DNA of 64,000 bases from Albula goreensis (taxonomy: Eukaryota > Chordata > Actinopteri > Albuliformes > Albulidae). This document shows, piece after piece, positions 14,001-24,600 of this stretch. Every line of letters begins with the position of its first letter. Position 1 is the first letter of the stretch. Location of the stretch: positions 30,897,406 through 30,961,405 of the forward strand of contig CM040745.1 of assembly GCA_022829145.1 (NCBI GenBank), given 5' to 3'. Position numbers and translations under genes: made by a program. The notes below the pieces were generated by a model that saw only the letters and a list, made by a program, of their open reading frames with translations, searched no databases and had not been told where the DNA came from.

Positions 14001-17000
14001 TTTGGCATAATATCACTGTTCGCTACTGTCTGCTTGTGTCTCTGAAAGTGATTGACCTGAAAGGTGACATGGGTATTGTTTAACTTAACTGGATCACAGG
14101 AGTGTGCCCAGTTAAACTATTGAGCTTTTGGGCTTTTCTTATGTATCTAAACTCATGAGTCTGCTAAATCTAGATATACTTCCATATTAGTCATGTGATA
14201 ATATGAATGTGAAATGTGCAAAGGAAGATGACAATCTTTCCTTTGCAGTCCTTGTATGCTATAAGGACTAAGTGTTGAATGTTACAAAATATGTAACATT
14301 CCAAGTTATATATTTAGAATTAAAATAATATGGAAAATAACAGGCTAAATATTTCAAAACAGAAAATTTACACAAAATGCTTGCCAGAGGTAATGGGCAA
14401 GTTTAAATATTTGAAAATATAGATCATCATGGGACAAACTAGCAGTTATTTGCTCAGATCACCTCAGTAGTTTCTGGTCTTCACTGGTCTCACTTAAAGC
14501 AATCCAAAGTTGACATGGATTCTGAGTTAGTCATTAATTCAAAGGTGGAAGCAATGTGTAAGTGTTAAAAGCTGTATGTTCATGAAATAGTAGGCTGTGT
14601 TTGTGGGCTATCAACAGAAGTGTTGGTGGGAATGGTTAGAAGGGGTGGTGGAAAAACTGAAAATGTGGAAGTTTTGAAAGCAGAGCTGTGGTTTATTGTG
14701 TTTGTTGGAAGGTTTTCATTCTGTGGAGCCAGGTAATGTGCAGTCCCAAAATTTTCAGCTAGCCAAAAAAAGTTCTGTGTGAGACCCAATCAAAGATGGT
14801 GAACAGGAGCCTGACGCAGCCTGTTCCAGACGTTCTGATTCATTGATAGTAATACAATTTGACTCTACTGCTGATACAGCAGCTTGTTACCAGAAACTCC
14901 TTTGAGTAAAGAAAGCAAACCACCACGTTGTTTTACGTAGATGCGTATAACCCAGCCACTGCTGGTGGTAACCAGGGGCCCCCTCAAATGATGGGCATGA
15001 ACATGACCAACCGCGGTGGAGCCATGGGGCCTGAGGGAGCGCCTAACATGGGGACACCAATGATGCCGGATAACGGAGCCATGGTAACGTATTCATCTAG
15101 TCGTTTTCATTTCTTTTTACCCTTATCACTCGTTTATAGTAGCAGTGATTGGGGACTTGTTGCATGAAAGCACCATGTCTGATAATTGCTTTATCTGGAC
15201 TAAATGCTGGCAGTAAAAAAGGAAACATGATTAATATCACCATATGTTTCTGTCATCGTAAAAGTAAAGCCTTATGCGTTGGCCACTAATAATGTAAAAT
15301 AGTTAAGAGCATAAATTTCAATGGACAGCAACAAAAAAAAAAATTACATTATTGTTATTAATAATTAATAGGTAACTTGACTTAACAGAAACTAAGCTTA
15401 GAACAGGCTAAATAGAACAGGCTAATAGGTGTTCTATCACAAAATAGTGCACAATCGCACATTATAGCACAAATGTGCAAATAGGCAAGGACATGGGCTT
15501 CAATGTAATGCAACTGAGTTAGACAATAGATTTTGGACTTACCAGGATATAATATCCTACAGGTTGTTTCCTAGAAATAGCCTGTCCACATCAAGTGTGG
15601 CTTGCTTTTAATTTACGATATGACTGAAGAGAACACATTTTCAGACTGTGCATAAGTTCCTTGCATGCATTGGTATTTGTAACCAACCTGTTGGAAGTCA
15701 GGGTATATGTTACATGCTGCCTTTCCACCACACTAAAGGTTTTAGTAACTCACCCTGGCTTGCTAGATTGCTCCGTTCTGAAGCGAGAATAAAAGCGACA
15801 TCAGTTTTACGTAGGCTTGTGCTATGGTCAGTAGCTAGCAAGCTAACGGTAAAATTTGAGTTTGTAGTTTGGTTTAGTGAACTGGGTAGCGCTACTGTTT
15901 CTGCTGAGGTCTATGTGCAGTTCTGCTTGAAGAAAGCATTATGCAACTGAGTGAAAATGCCACCTTTCAGAAGACAAGTAACATTATTTTGGAAAACAGA
16001 TGATCATAAACTGGACTCCTGCTTGTGTGCCTTCTCTAGTGAATCACTCCTTACTTAAAATCAAGAAACAATTAACAAAACATTTCAGTTTTGAATTTGA
16101 ACATATCATACAGCCCTAATCCAAGTACAAGAATTGCAGGAGGTAAACACTTCCCAATGATCAAAATACAGTTTGTGCAACCATGTGCACCTCCTGAAAT
16201 GCATTTATTAAATTGAGTGCTTTTCATTCTGTAGTTCACCAGCAGTGTGAAGTTACTGTCATAGTGCTCTGTGCACCTGATCCAGGTGCAGGTGAGCTGT
16301 AGCAGTTAAGATATCTCTGCTGAAGCAAATGTTCTCCTCTGATGCATTTGCCAGCAAACCGCAGACTGTTTTTTCCCCCACTACTACCACAGTGTGACTT
16401 CCATGCTTATTATAAAAGGTGGATCTCCCAGTGATAAGTGCTGGTAACTGAATCAAAACCATTTTTGAAGGGTTAATATGAGGAAATGCTATATCTTGTT
16501 CTTCCCCTTCACTAACAGAATAAGATCTCACAAAGGGTTTATTACAGTAAATTTTATCCTTTTATGCTGTTCTAAGACTACCAAATATACTTAATGTGTG
16601 AAGATGACATATCCTGTAGCAAACCTTAAATTAAATCATGGACTTTATCATCTCTGTCTAGCAGATATCTGTAAGAATTCTCTTATGCAGTGTCCACAAG
16701 AAAATTTTACTGCCTTTTGTTATTTATTTTTGGCCATATTCCTAATGCCACACTTAAGAGGTTATTAGTGTGAGAACCAATCCAGAGCCGTTGAGTTTAT
16801 GTAATCTGGGGAAAATTGATACACTCACACATGCCCTGCTTGAGCACTTGAGAGGTATTGCTCGTCATGTTCAAACATGATGGGTGTTACAGAGATGGTG
16901 CTGATGAAACACTTTTCCTGAAATTCCCACCACTAATTTGCTTATAATCCCTAAAGTCTTGTCCCGATAAGACCTGTATTTTAAATAATGATTTGTGGGT

Positions 17001-17921
17001 GCATGTTTAGTTTTCCCCCTCTGTTTTAAACTATTATCAAAAATGTTTAAAAAAAAAAAAAAAAAAAAAAAATCAATAGTCATCTCAATAGTCTGAAGTC
17101 AATAGTGAAAACTTCAAAAATGGTCATAGTAATACAGGCATGTGGTGACACTGATCTAAGATTTTGGGCTGCATGTGCATTTTGTCTTTGCTAGCAGACC
17201 AGCACACAGGCTAGATAAATGCAGTGAAGGGGGTTGGGCTGGGGAATGATGAACATGTAGAAGCTGTATGCATATATCCTCATTCACTAATGTTTCTTAC
17301 CGTAAGGCCCCTCCACTGCTTAATGCCCATAGTCAATGACTTTATAATTTTGATACTAATATGGTTGTGTTATGTATAATTTAAAATGTCTTCATCTTGA
17401 ATTCCAGTGCTTGTGGTGCTGGTTGTTAAGCAGAAAAGGAATGTGTGTTTTCAGATAAGAAACCTTGGTGAATGTGGGCAGGGCTGAGACTCTCACGCGG
17501 CTAAGCGTTCTAACAGATCTCTAATAAAATCACTCCTTTCTTCCTTCTCCACCGTTTGATTCCTGCCTCTCCCTGGGATTCCTCTGCCCTTGATCCTACT
17601 GACTGCAACGTTCGGACCAACCCGTGGTGTGAATGTATTTAAAAAAAAAAACAAACTTTATATTCCTTGTGGCCATCCGTGGATGGATTGGACTGAAATA
17701 TGACTGTGTAGCGCAATGATAGGTTCCCCCAGGGCGGTGGTCCCCCTCAGCTGGGCTCACCCATGGGCAGCCGGCCTGGAGTGGAGCCCCAGCAGCAGCA
17801 GCCGCCCATGGTGGGGGCCGTCCCTGTGGGTGTGGGAGGTGGTGGGCCCGGGGGTTTTGGGAGAGGCAACCCAGGTGGGGGGAACTTTGATGGGCCCAAC
17901 AACAAACGACGCAGATACTGA
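515..17921 (+). CDS. pspc1: PSPC1 (paraspeckle component 1), 3' part of gene, 7 coding exons
   Basis: Seven exons join in frame: 515-610, 1226-1422, 2066-2150, 2486-2591, 12696-12753, 14941-15083 and 17712-17921, giving 297 residues and ending at TGA 17919-17921. PSPC1 is a DBHS-family nuclear RNA/DNA-binding protein that dimerises with NONO or SFPQ and marks paraspeckles. The window holds the NOPS segment ([13 protein letters not shown]), the long charged coiled coil ([14 protein letters not shown], then Glu/Arg-rich helices), GFKPNYM, a Gly/Met/Pro-rich tail and the basic C-terminus KRRRY, which probably acts as nuclear localisation signal. The tail ([42 protein letters not shown]) matches PSPC1 rather than SFPQ or NONO as I recall them. 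The two RRMs must lie 5' of base 1. Length from NOPS to stop agrees with human PSPC1 (523 residues in total). It converges with MPHOSPH8, as in human. The gene symbol is confident; exon ends rest on splice sites and phase closure. Confidence 0.95.
1226..1422 (+). CDS. pspc1: PSPC1 exon: NOPS end and start of coiled coil
   Basis: Starts with G completing Lys, then [20 protein letters not shown] and the helix [20 protein letters not shown], ending at QLMMMRQ plus the first base of an Asp codon. The acceptor is ttttcag. The downstream donor is GC (AAG|GCATGT), and phase and protein homology across the junction (RQ-D-LMRRQ) require it. Confidence 0.93.
2066..2150 (+). CDS. pspc1: PSPC1 exon: coiled coil
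   Basis: AC completes Asp, then [20 protein letters not shown] and KRKQIEM, ending with AG of a split Arg. Acceptor cacag, donor GTACAC. Heptad-rich charged helix of the DBHS coiled coil. Confidence 0.93.
2486..2591 (+). CDS. pspc1: PSPC1 exon: coiled-coil end and GFKPNY motif
   Basis: G completes Arg, then 35 codons: [35 protein letters not shown]. Donor GTGAGT. This block and the position of the following intron match the DBHS family; a 10.1-kb intron follows. Confidence 0.94.
4485..4514. repeat. poly(T) tract, 30 bases
   Basis: Uninterrupted T run in the PSPC1 long intron. Could be the tail of an antisense retroposon, but nothing adjacent is recognisable. Confidence 0.9.
10994..11018. 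repeat. poly(T) tract, 25 bases
   Basis: Uninterrupted T run in the PSPC1 long intron. Confidence 0.9.
11517..11577. repeat. TG/TA compound microsatellite
   Basis: Alternating tgtg... followed by interrupted (TA)n blocks in the PSPC1 long intron. Confidence 0.9.
12250..12430 (+). mobile_element. tRNA-derived SINE-like segment (degenerate)
   Basis: The stretch tatctcagtcagtaaaggc (12271-12289) resembles a tRNA-type box A. About 40 bases on, ctgtcgcctgaaggttgcta resembles the lead-in to a box B in fish tRNA-SINEs, though the box B core itself has decayed. No poly(A) tail or target-site duplication is visible, so the element limits are approximate. Assignment is by motif likeness only. Confidence 0.35.
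12696..12753 (+). CDS. pspc1: PSPC1 exon: REQDMRMGD segment
   Basis: Nineteen codons [19 protein letters not shown] plus the first base of Asp. Acceptor ttccag, donor GTAGGG. The sequence is nearly identical to vertebrate PSPC1 at this place, which helps separate it from SFPQ and NONO. Confidence 0.94.
13558..13590. repeat. (TG)n microsatellite
   Basis: TG dinucleotide repeat with one interruption in the PSPC1 intron between 12753 and 14941. Confidence 0.9.
14217..14301. repeat. three consecutive short hairpins
   Basis: Arms 14217-14226/14238-14247 (10 bp perfect, 11-nt loop); 14247-14256/14260-14269 (10 bp with one G-T pair, 3-nt loop); 14277-14286/14292-14301 (10 bp perfect, 5-nt loop). 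Intronic in PSPC1. Function unknown; see findings. Confidence 0.6.
14941..15083 (+). CDS. pspc1: PSPC1 exon: Met/Gly/Pro-rich tail
   Basis: AT completes Asp, then 47 codons including [20 protein letters not shown] and [16 protein letters not shown]. Acceptor acgtag, donor GTAACG. Low-complexity tail typical of PSPC1. Confidence 0.93.
15084..17711 (+). other. pspc1: PSPC1 last intron (2.6 kb)
   Basis: AT-rich intron. Holds a paired E2-box palindrome at 16272-16290 and a 24-A tract at 17049-17072. The 100-codon open frame at 15648-15950 has no recognisable similarity and is taken as chance. Confidence 0.8.
17049..17072. repeat. poly(A) tract, 24 bases
   Basis: Uninterrupted A run in the last PSPC1 intron. 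Confidence 0.9.
17712..17921 (+). CDS. pspc1: PSPC1 terminal coding exon
   Basis: Starts [20 protein letters not shown], then a QQQQPP stretch, a Gly/Val-rich run, [20 protein letters not shown] and RRY, stop TGA at 17919-17921. Acceptor tgtgtag. The KRRRY end is the PSPC1 C-terminus. It is unusually GC-rich compared with the flanking introns. Confidence 0.95.
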   Translation, partial: RNDRFPQGGGPPQLGSPMGSRPGVEPQQQQPPMVGAVPVGVGGGGPGGFGRGNPGGGNFDGPNNKRRRY

Positions 17922-18600
17922 GCGTACCACAGAGGCCCAGCCCGAGCATTCCTGCCTTCCCATGTGTACAGAGCACCTTCTCTCTACATGCGTTTACATT
18001 TCATATCACTGTTTTTACCTTTGGTTTTTATTTTCTTTTTAGCTCTTGTTGTCTGCCTTATTTGCAGTAAAATGTGCTAAGGTAGCATGAGCCACATTTA
18101 GTAGTTAAGCAACAGTGGAGCAGATATTTTGGCTAATGAGAAGGGATTTACACTTAATCTGTACACAGAAAGAACAAAATAATGAGAGGGCTTTTTAAAG
18201 ATGTACAAACTAGTTCACCATCCAAGATTTTCTCATCTATAGCAACATTGTAGATAAAAGTGAAATCAGTTCATTTTTTCTCCCCACAGTGGTAAACTGC
18301 TTATAAATGAAACACAACCATCAGCTGTTAGTGTGTTACTGCCATGAATACCACTCATTTACTTATGTAATGTGGTGTATTATTTCCTTTAGCTTTTTAA
18401 ATTCTGGCTTGATTAGTGTCATCGAAAAATGCGAACGAGTACGTTTTCATGTTTGTATAGGCATAGTGTTCTAGTGTTAAACTGCATGCCTTTGCTTTGT
18501 TTCCTCTGACTGCAGTTGAAAATTATCTCTGGAATTTTCTTATGTCGTGTTCTCCTCAAGAATTTTGGCATCTGTAATAAAACAGAATTCAAATGCTTAT
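17922..18600 (+). other. pspc1: PSPC1 3' UTR (proximal estimate)
   Basis: Non-coding sequence after the stop. The first canonical AATAAA is at 18576-18581 and gives a 3' UTR of about 0.68 kb. Further AATAAA copies occur downstream (about 18.89 and 19.02 kb) and a strong-looking one at 29045-29050, so longer forms are possible. Confidence 0.45.
18576..18581 (+). terminator. pspc1: candidate poly(A) signal for PSPC1
   Basis: AATAAA, 655 bases after the stop codon. Downstream GT-richness is modest, so use of this site is uncertain. Confidence 0.4.
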
Positions 18601-21600
18601 CACTTGCCATCATAATTTATATTTTAGAACATGTGTTCAGTTTTGTAATTGCGTGCTACCATGGATTTTCATATGAAGTTTTGTCTATCAGCATATTGGT
18701 TGAAGTTTGTTTATAACCAAATTTCAGTGTGTCTTTTCCACATGATCTATTTATACTACCCTGAGGCTTTTTGGAAAAACGTCATATGACTAATGTGTTT
18801 CTCCTTATCAATCCCCTATTTATAAGTCAGTCAGACTTATAAATGGGTGCTAATTAGTGACTACTAACAACTACAGCTCCTGCAAATAAAAGCTTTCTTC
18901 AACATTTGAAGACAAAAAAACATCACATTTATCAATCCAAATATGTTAAGTGACCACAGTGATTCAGCCTTACAAGACCCTTGTGAACATTTATGTGATT
19001 AAAAAAATTACCTACAATAAAGTCCAGCAGGAAGCAAGACTTCCTATCCTCCACACTATTTTTCCTCTAATCTTTATGAAAATATAACTGATAGCAGTTA
19101 AGGATAGAAGAGTCTAACTTGTTAAGTATTGAGATAAACTGCTGGCAGGTAGACTCCATATTGCTGCTGCTGAAGTTCATGTGCAGTGTGAATAATGTAA
19201 CTCAACAGTGTCTCCTGGAGCATCTTGAATTATCCAGAATAAAAGAGCTGTTATGTTTCCTGACATTTTTGAAACTATTACTTATGATTTTGGCCTTTTC
19301 CTGCATTGCAGGTTTGCTTTAAACTGCAGAATGACCCTCCATGTGTTTCTGTTCAGCATTTGCTTTGATTCATGTGATATGCTGTTAAATCACAATGTTG
19401 TTTTTTAATGTGTAGAACTCTCTAGCCTTACTGTATGAACAGACAGTAATGCATACCAGTATTGATTTCTCATTGAATATGTATTGTGCTAACAGTCTTA
19501 GTGTTGACTGCCACAGAACCTTTTATACAGCAATCAATACTTTGGATCCCTGTACAATATCATATACTCTGTGAAAATACAAAAAATGCTACCATTATTT
19601 TTGTCTGCATGGAACACATTTGTCTACCAACAGTACCCTATAGATAAAAAAATTAACTTATCCAACAAAGCTTGAAGTACATCTGTTGTCCTTGGAACTT
19701 GGTTTTAAACACCCCCTCTTGAGTTACAGCTCTGGTTTGGAACCCAAACTGAGCAAAATGCCCCTGTATTAGCATCAGATGAATTTTTATGTATCAGGTA
19801 TATACGTGTGTGTGTTGTCTTGCACTCAGTTTTTATTTTAACTATGAACATTTAAGGCACCAGAATTCAGCTAATAAGCTAACATGCTGCATCACTTGCA
19901 TTTCCATCTGTTGAGAGCAAGGACCATTGTTCATCAATGGGTTCCTCTTTCACTCAGTTCAGTTAATAACCACATATGCTAATGGGTGTGTATTATGGAA
20001 TTGCAAAGGGAAAATGGCTAAATGTATGCCACTCCTTAACTGGCTATGATATTACAGTATCTAAATAGCTTGGTTAATATGGAAACTGTTACTAGTGATA
20101 ATTTCCAGTAATGGTCAGATGTTGTCAATGACCTCGTATTTACTTATGTGTGGAATTACAACATTGTGGTTTAAGGTGTTCAAATGAATTCATTCTGTGA
20201 CATAATGATGTAGCCATACAGCCAGTTTTTGGTGGTCTTCAAGTATAGCATTTAGCCATTATGACATGTTTGTGCTGCATGATCCCTGCAAATTGATGCC
20301 ATTCAGTATTAATTTGTCCACCACAGAAATGGAACTTTCTGTTTCAAGTGGCCATGACATCTGTTTTCCCTGCCAACAGAGTAACGCTTCTGCAGAATTG
20401 CATAGTGTGATTGTGTTTGTTTGAGTAAACATTAAAATACATTTCCTTATTCCAATACTTCTATTTATTGCATTTCAGCAGCTTAAAAAAGTGATCGAAA
20501 CTGCATTGTTAATCATAAATTATCACTGAGATGTGAGCTGGACTTCTCTGTCTACCACACAAAACTCCGTTTTTATTGTACCTGAGATAGCTTAAGACAT
20601 TTAGCATTTAAAATATTTAAACTCAAGCATACATTTGATTTGTCATCAGATTTGTCAGTATATTTTTACAGCTTTTATTTATGCTGAAGACTTGTATCTG
20701 TGTAAATCATATCTTCCTGGTTGTTTTAGCCAACATACAATACAAGAAAAAACTGCAAATACTGAAAAAAATGGTCTGAGACCACAATAGACATGAATTC
20801 TGGACCCCTGCATGTCTGTAATATTTGAAAATTTCTGTAATACTTTCAAATTTTAAAATATTTTTGGAAAGTCACTGTATTTTGTGGATGAAGGGTATTT
20901 ACCCAGAAAATTCAGTGTTCAGTTTTTAAATATTTTAAACAAAATGCAATTAACTATATTCCTATTTGTAGCTATTGTTAATTGCTGAAGAACTCATTGA
21001 ATTTTACATTTTGTTTATGTTTGTACATGAAGCACTTCTGAACAGGTAAGACACATTCTGGTGAAATACTTGTCCTGTGTTCTAATTCATTCCTGTGGGT
21101 GAAGTGAAACTGCTCAGTTTTTAAAAATCCACTCAAGCATAGCTTGTCATTGGAATGGTTTAAACCATACCATAAAATATGTTTTAAAAAAATAATTAAT
21201 GTTAATCCAACATTTGTCATCATATCTTTTTGTGTGTGTTGGTCTCCCTATCTTTTTTTGCTTTCCTTTTTTCCCATGTGAAACTTTAAGATTAGCTTTC
21301 AAATAATATTTCCAAGGGTTAAAATATCATTTTTAACCTTTGCATGAGGTAATCAGTTCAACTTTCACCAGCTTGATTATGATATGGTTATTATGGTTGT
21401 TTAATATTATGATGACAATATCTATAAATATAACTTCTGTATGTTGGGAAGTTGAAACATTTACCAGGACGTTCTGAGTTTAACCATTTTGGAAAATAAC
21501 CTCATAGTGATGCAGCTAATGCGGTATGCAGTGTATAACACTGCAAATTCTCACTGGTTTATATTCACCAGCTAGTACAAACGATGGAACCATCTTTCAA

Positions 21601-24600
21601 TGTTGTAGGTATTGTTCCTAAATTTTAATGTTAAGTCTCGTAGCTAATTTAAACTAAAGTTTAAAGTTGCACATAAAATATAGCTGCTGTGTATGATATC
21701 TAAAAAACCAATTTGAATTTTGGTGTCCCTTATGGATATATCCATGGATGATGTATGAATAATACAAATTTACCTTGTGTGTCTTTATTTGAATAAATTG
21801 GAAAGAAATGTTTAAAATGTATTGTAAACTATAGAACCTTTAAATTCCACAAACTAGTGGATTGTCTTATAGAATTTATTAATAAATCACAACATATGTC
21901 CTATGTTCAGGTAAATCAGCCTGTTTGCTTGACATGAATTCAATAATCAGATCAAATTCAATTTTATGATGGAATTCGTTCCTGTTGAAGGACAGATTAT
22001 ACTTCATCTTTGACAAGCATTTTAAAAGGTAAATAATCTGTTATCATTTAAATTACATGTAGTTAGCTTGGTCATTATTATACTGCAACATGAAATGCAG
22101 GCTAATAGACTGAATTGGTATGGTTTTAGACTTTTGCCATGAGAAATTGTCTGCTGCAAGTAGTAACTATTTCTGATATTGCAGAAAGTACAAATCCTGT
22201 ACATAAGTTACAGTTGGCACACCTAGCACTGAGGCCTACTGGCAAATTTTTTTATCCTCATATATTCCTAATGGTGGTACTGATGACCGTTGACCAACAG
22301 ATGATGGTCATGGTAAGGACCACATCCTGCTTACTTTAGTTTGGAATGGTATGGGTTTATGATTTATTTGTTTTACCCCTTTGATCTTGAAACGTCTGTG
22401 TGGTAGAAACATGGGTGCATGAGGGTTGTTGCCTGCTTGTTCAGTGTGTGTGGTAAGTGTTCTAGAGTGTATTGGCTATTTTACCTCAGGTCCACCATCG
22501 GGACGGAGCGGAGCTTGCCTCTTTCTGGAATTTCTTCTTTTGGACGGGGCTGGGGCTACATACAGATCTTACAGATCAATTCACATCATTTCTAATGGTG
22601 TATTTATGAATCACTGCAGAATAACCTACATTTTGATTGTCAAGTCTCATTGGGTTACGCTTTTGCTATTGGTGTGTACTACCTGATACAAGTTCCGCTA
22701 GGTATTGAATATGCTTGTGTTCAAACAGTTCAGATTTTTCTGTCATACTTTTGTCTGTCTTTGCTTGTTGCTACTTTACACACCTGAAGGTTTTTTTTTA
22801 ATGTAGCCATTAATGTAAGCAGACTTTTTTTTTTTGTTTTTTTTTTACAGCTAGCTATTAATGTACATGGTAATTCTAGGAAAGTCCAAAAGTGTATGAG
22901 TGTGGCATTTCATTTTTGTCTCTTAATATGTATCGGAGTTTTCTTCTTCAGAAGATGTTGCACATCTACTGGTAGAGTGGCTGAGAATTTCTACTTAAAT
23001 ATCTAAGAAGTTTTAGGTACCCATTTGCATAAGGATATCATCAGATATGCATTCTAAGGTTAGTAACAATCGTTACAATCAACAATCCCCTCCCCACCAC
23101 CTGCCAGTCATGTCATTCTCATTTGCTTTAACATGCTTTTTTGCATTGTAAACGTATATCTTCACGTTAAAATATTGCTCAAAGTGTATATTTCAGTGAT
23201 AAGCTCATGACTGCATGTCCATAATTACATGTGGGTGTGAAAGGGTTAATGGAGAGTCCTATGCTCCCGCAACAGGCTTCTGTTGGAAGTGGGAATTTCC
23301 ATTTCTGTGGCATTCCTTATGTGTGACGAGGATTTTAGTTATCCACCTCACATAAATGTCATCACAATATGATATAATAATAATTATTGTGTTTAGCATC
23401 CATACATGGTCAAAATATACCCATTCTTCAGTTTAATAACCGATTTCAGAATGATGTGTTAATGCAAGATCAGGAAAGTGCTGATTGGGCATACAGAAAA
23501 AAAAAAAAAAAAAACTTGTAAACCTGTGTCTGTTCAAAATTAAACCTACCTCAAATGAGCTCATTTTTTATTTTGTCAAGCTGTGTTTCATTTTAACTTT
23601 GATAATGAATTATTAACTGAATGTAAATTTATAATGGGATTTTTACAGAGCTGGTTTATGTCTGTAACTATTAGCACTTTTATACTAAATTGTTATATAT
23701 TTTAAGATGTCTTAAGGGAAGGGAACTGTCAGAACGGTACCCTTAGATTCAGAAAAAGATGTAAAGAAAAAAAAGGCCAACAGTTTAGACAAAATTCAGT
23801 GTGTATTCAAAAAGTTTTTGTCTTACAATAGCAGTATTTGTACAGTAAATTATTAAAGCTTGTCTTCCTGCATCACTGGGAAATGTGGAGGATTAAGGAC
23901 CTTCAGTTTTCTTTAGGCCAACATGTTATTTGATGTAGTTAGCCTTGAGACCTAGTGTGTCATATATTCTAAGAAAAAAGTGGCTTTAAATTGGATACAG
24001 CTGCCAATGAATTGTGTTCTCCACCTTACGAAAATGCTGTTTAAAATTTTCACCTGCCCAGAAAGGGTGTAGACAGAGCTGTAGAGTATTTACAGCTTGT
24101 CTGCACACTAATCGGCTAAGCTAAGGAGAATTGGATTTATTGAAATAATGGGAATTATGTTAGATAGTTTCAAAGTTAAATCTCCCTTCACACACTTGCA
24201 TATCTTTTCAGTGGGTGCTTAAGGGCTGCTTGAAAGAACATTTCAAGTCCACTTTTAGGAATTTTGAATGTAATGAAATTTGAATCTCCCTGAATTTTTT
24301 TTTTTTTATTTTTAAATAAAGTTGTGTCTTTACACAGTGTCTTTTAAAGCAGTATTGATGCAATATGCATTGATATAAATGCTAATGCAATTTTAAAATC
24401 AACACCGATTATTCCATGTGTCGAGCATGAGTACGAAGTCCAGAAATGATTCTTCATGGATTTGTAGCTATACCTCTGTCTGCAGCTTTGAAATGTCATC
24501 CCAGTTTTCTTAACATCAGGTAACCTATACTGAAAATGTCTCTCCACAGCAGGTATATATCCCTGGATGGGTGACATGAACCGAACAACACTTTCATACT

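Noticed and set aside
15648..15950. 100-codon plus-strand open frame in a PSPC1 intron
   Set aside because: No recognisable similarity, no conserved composition, no convincing splice pair.
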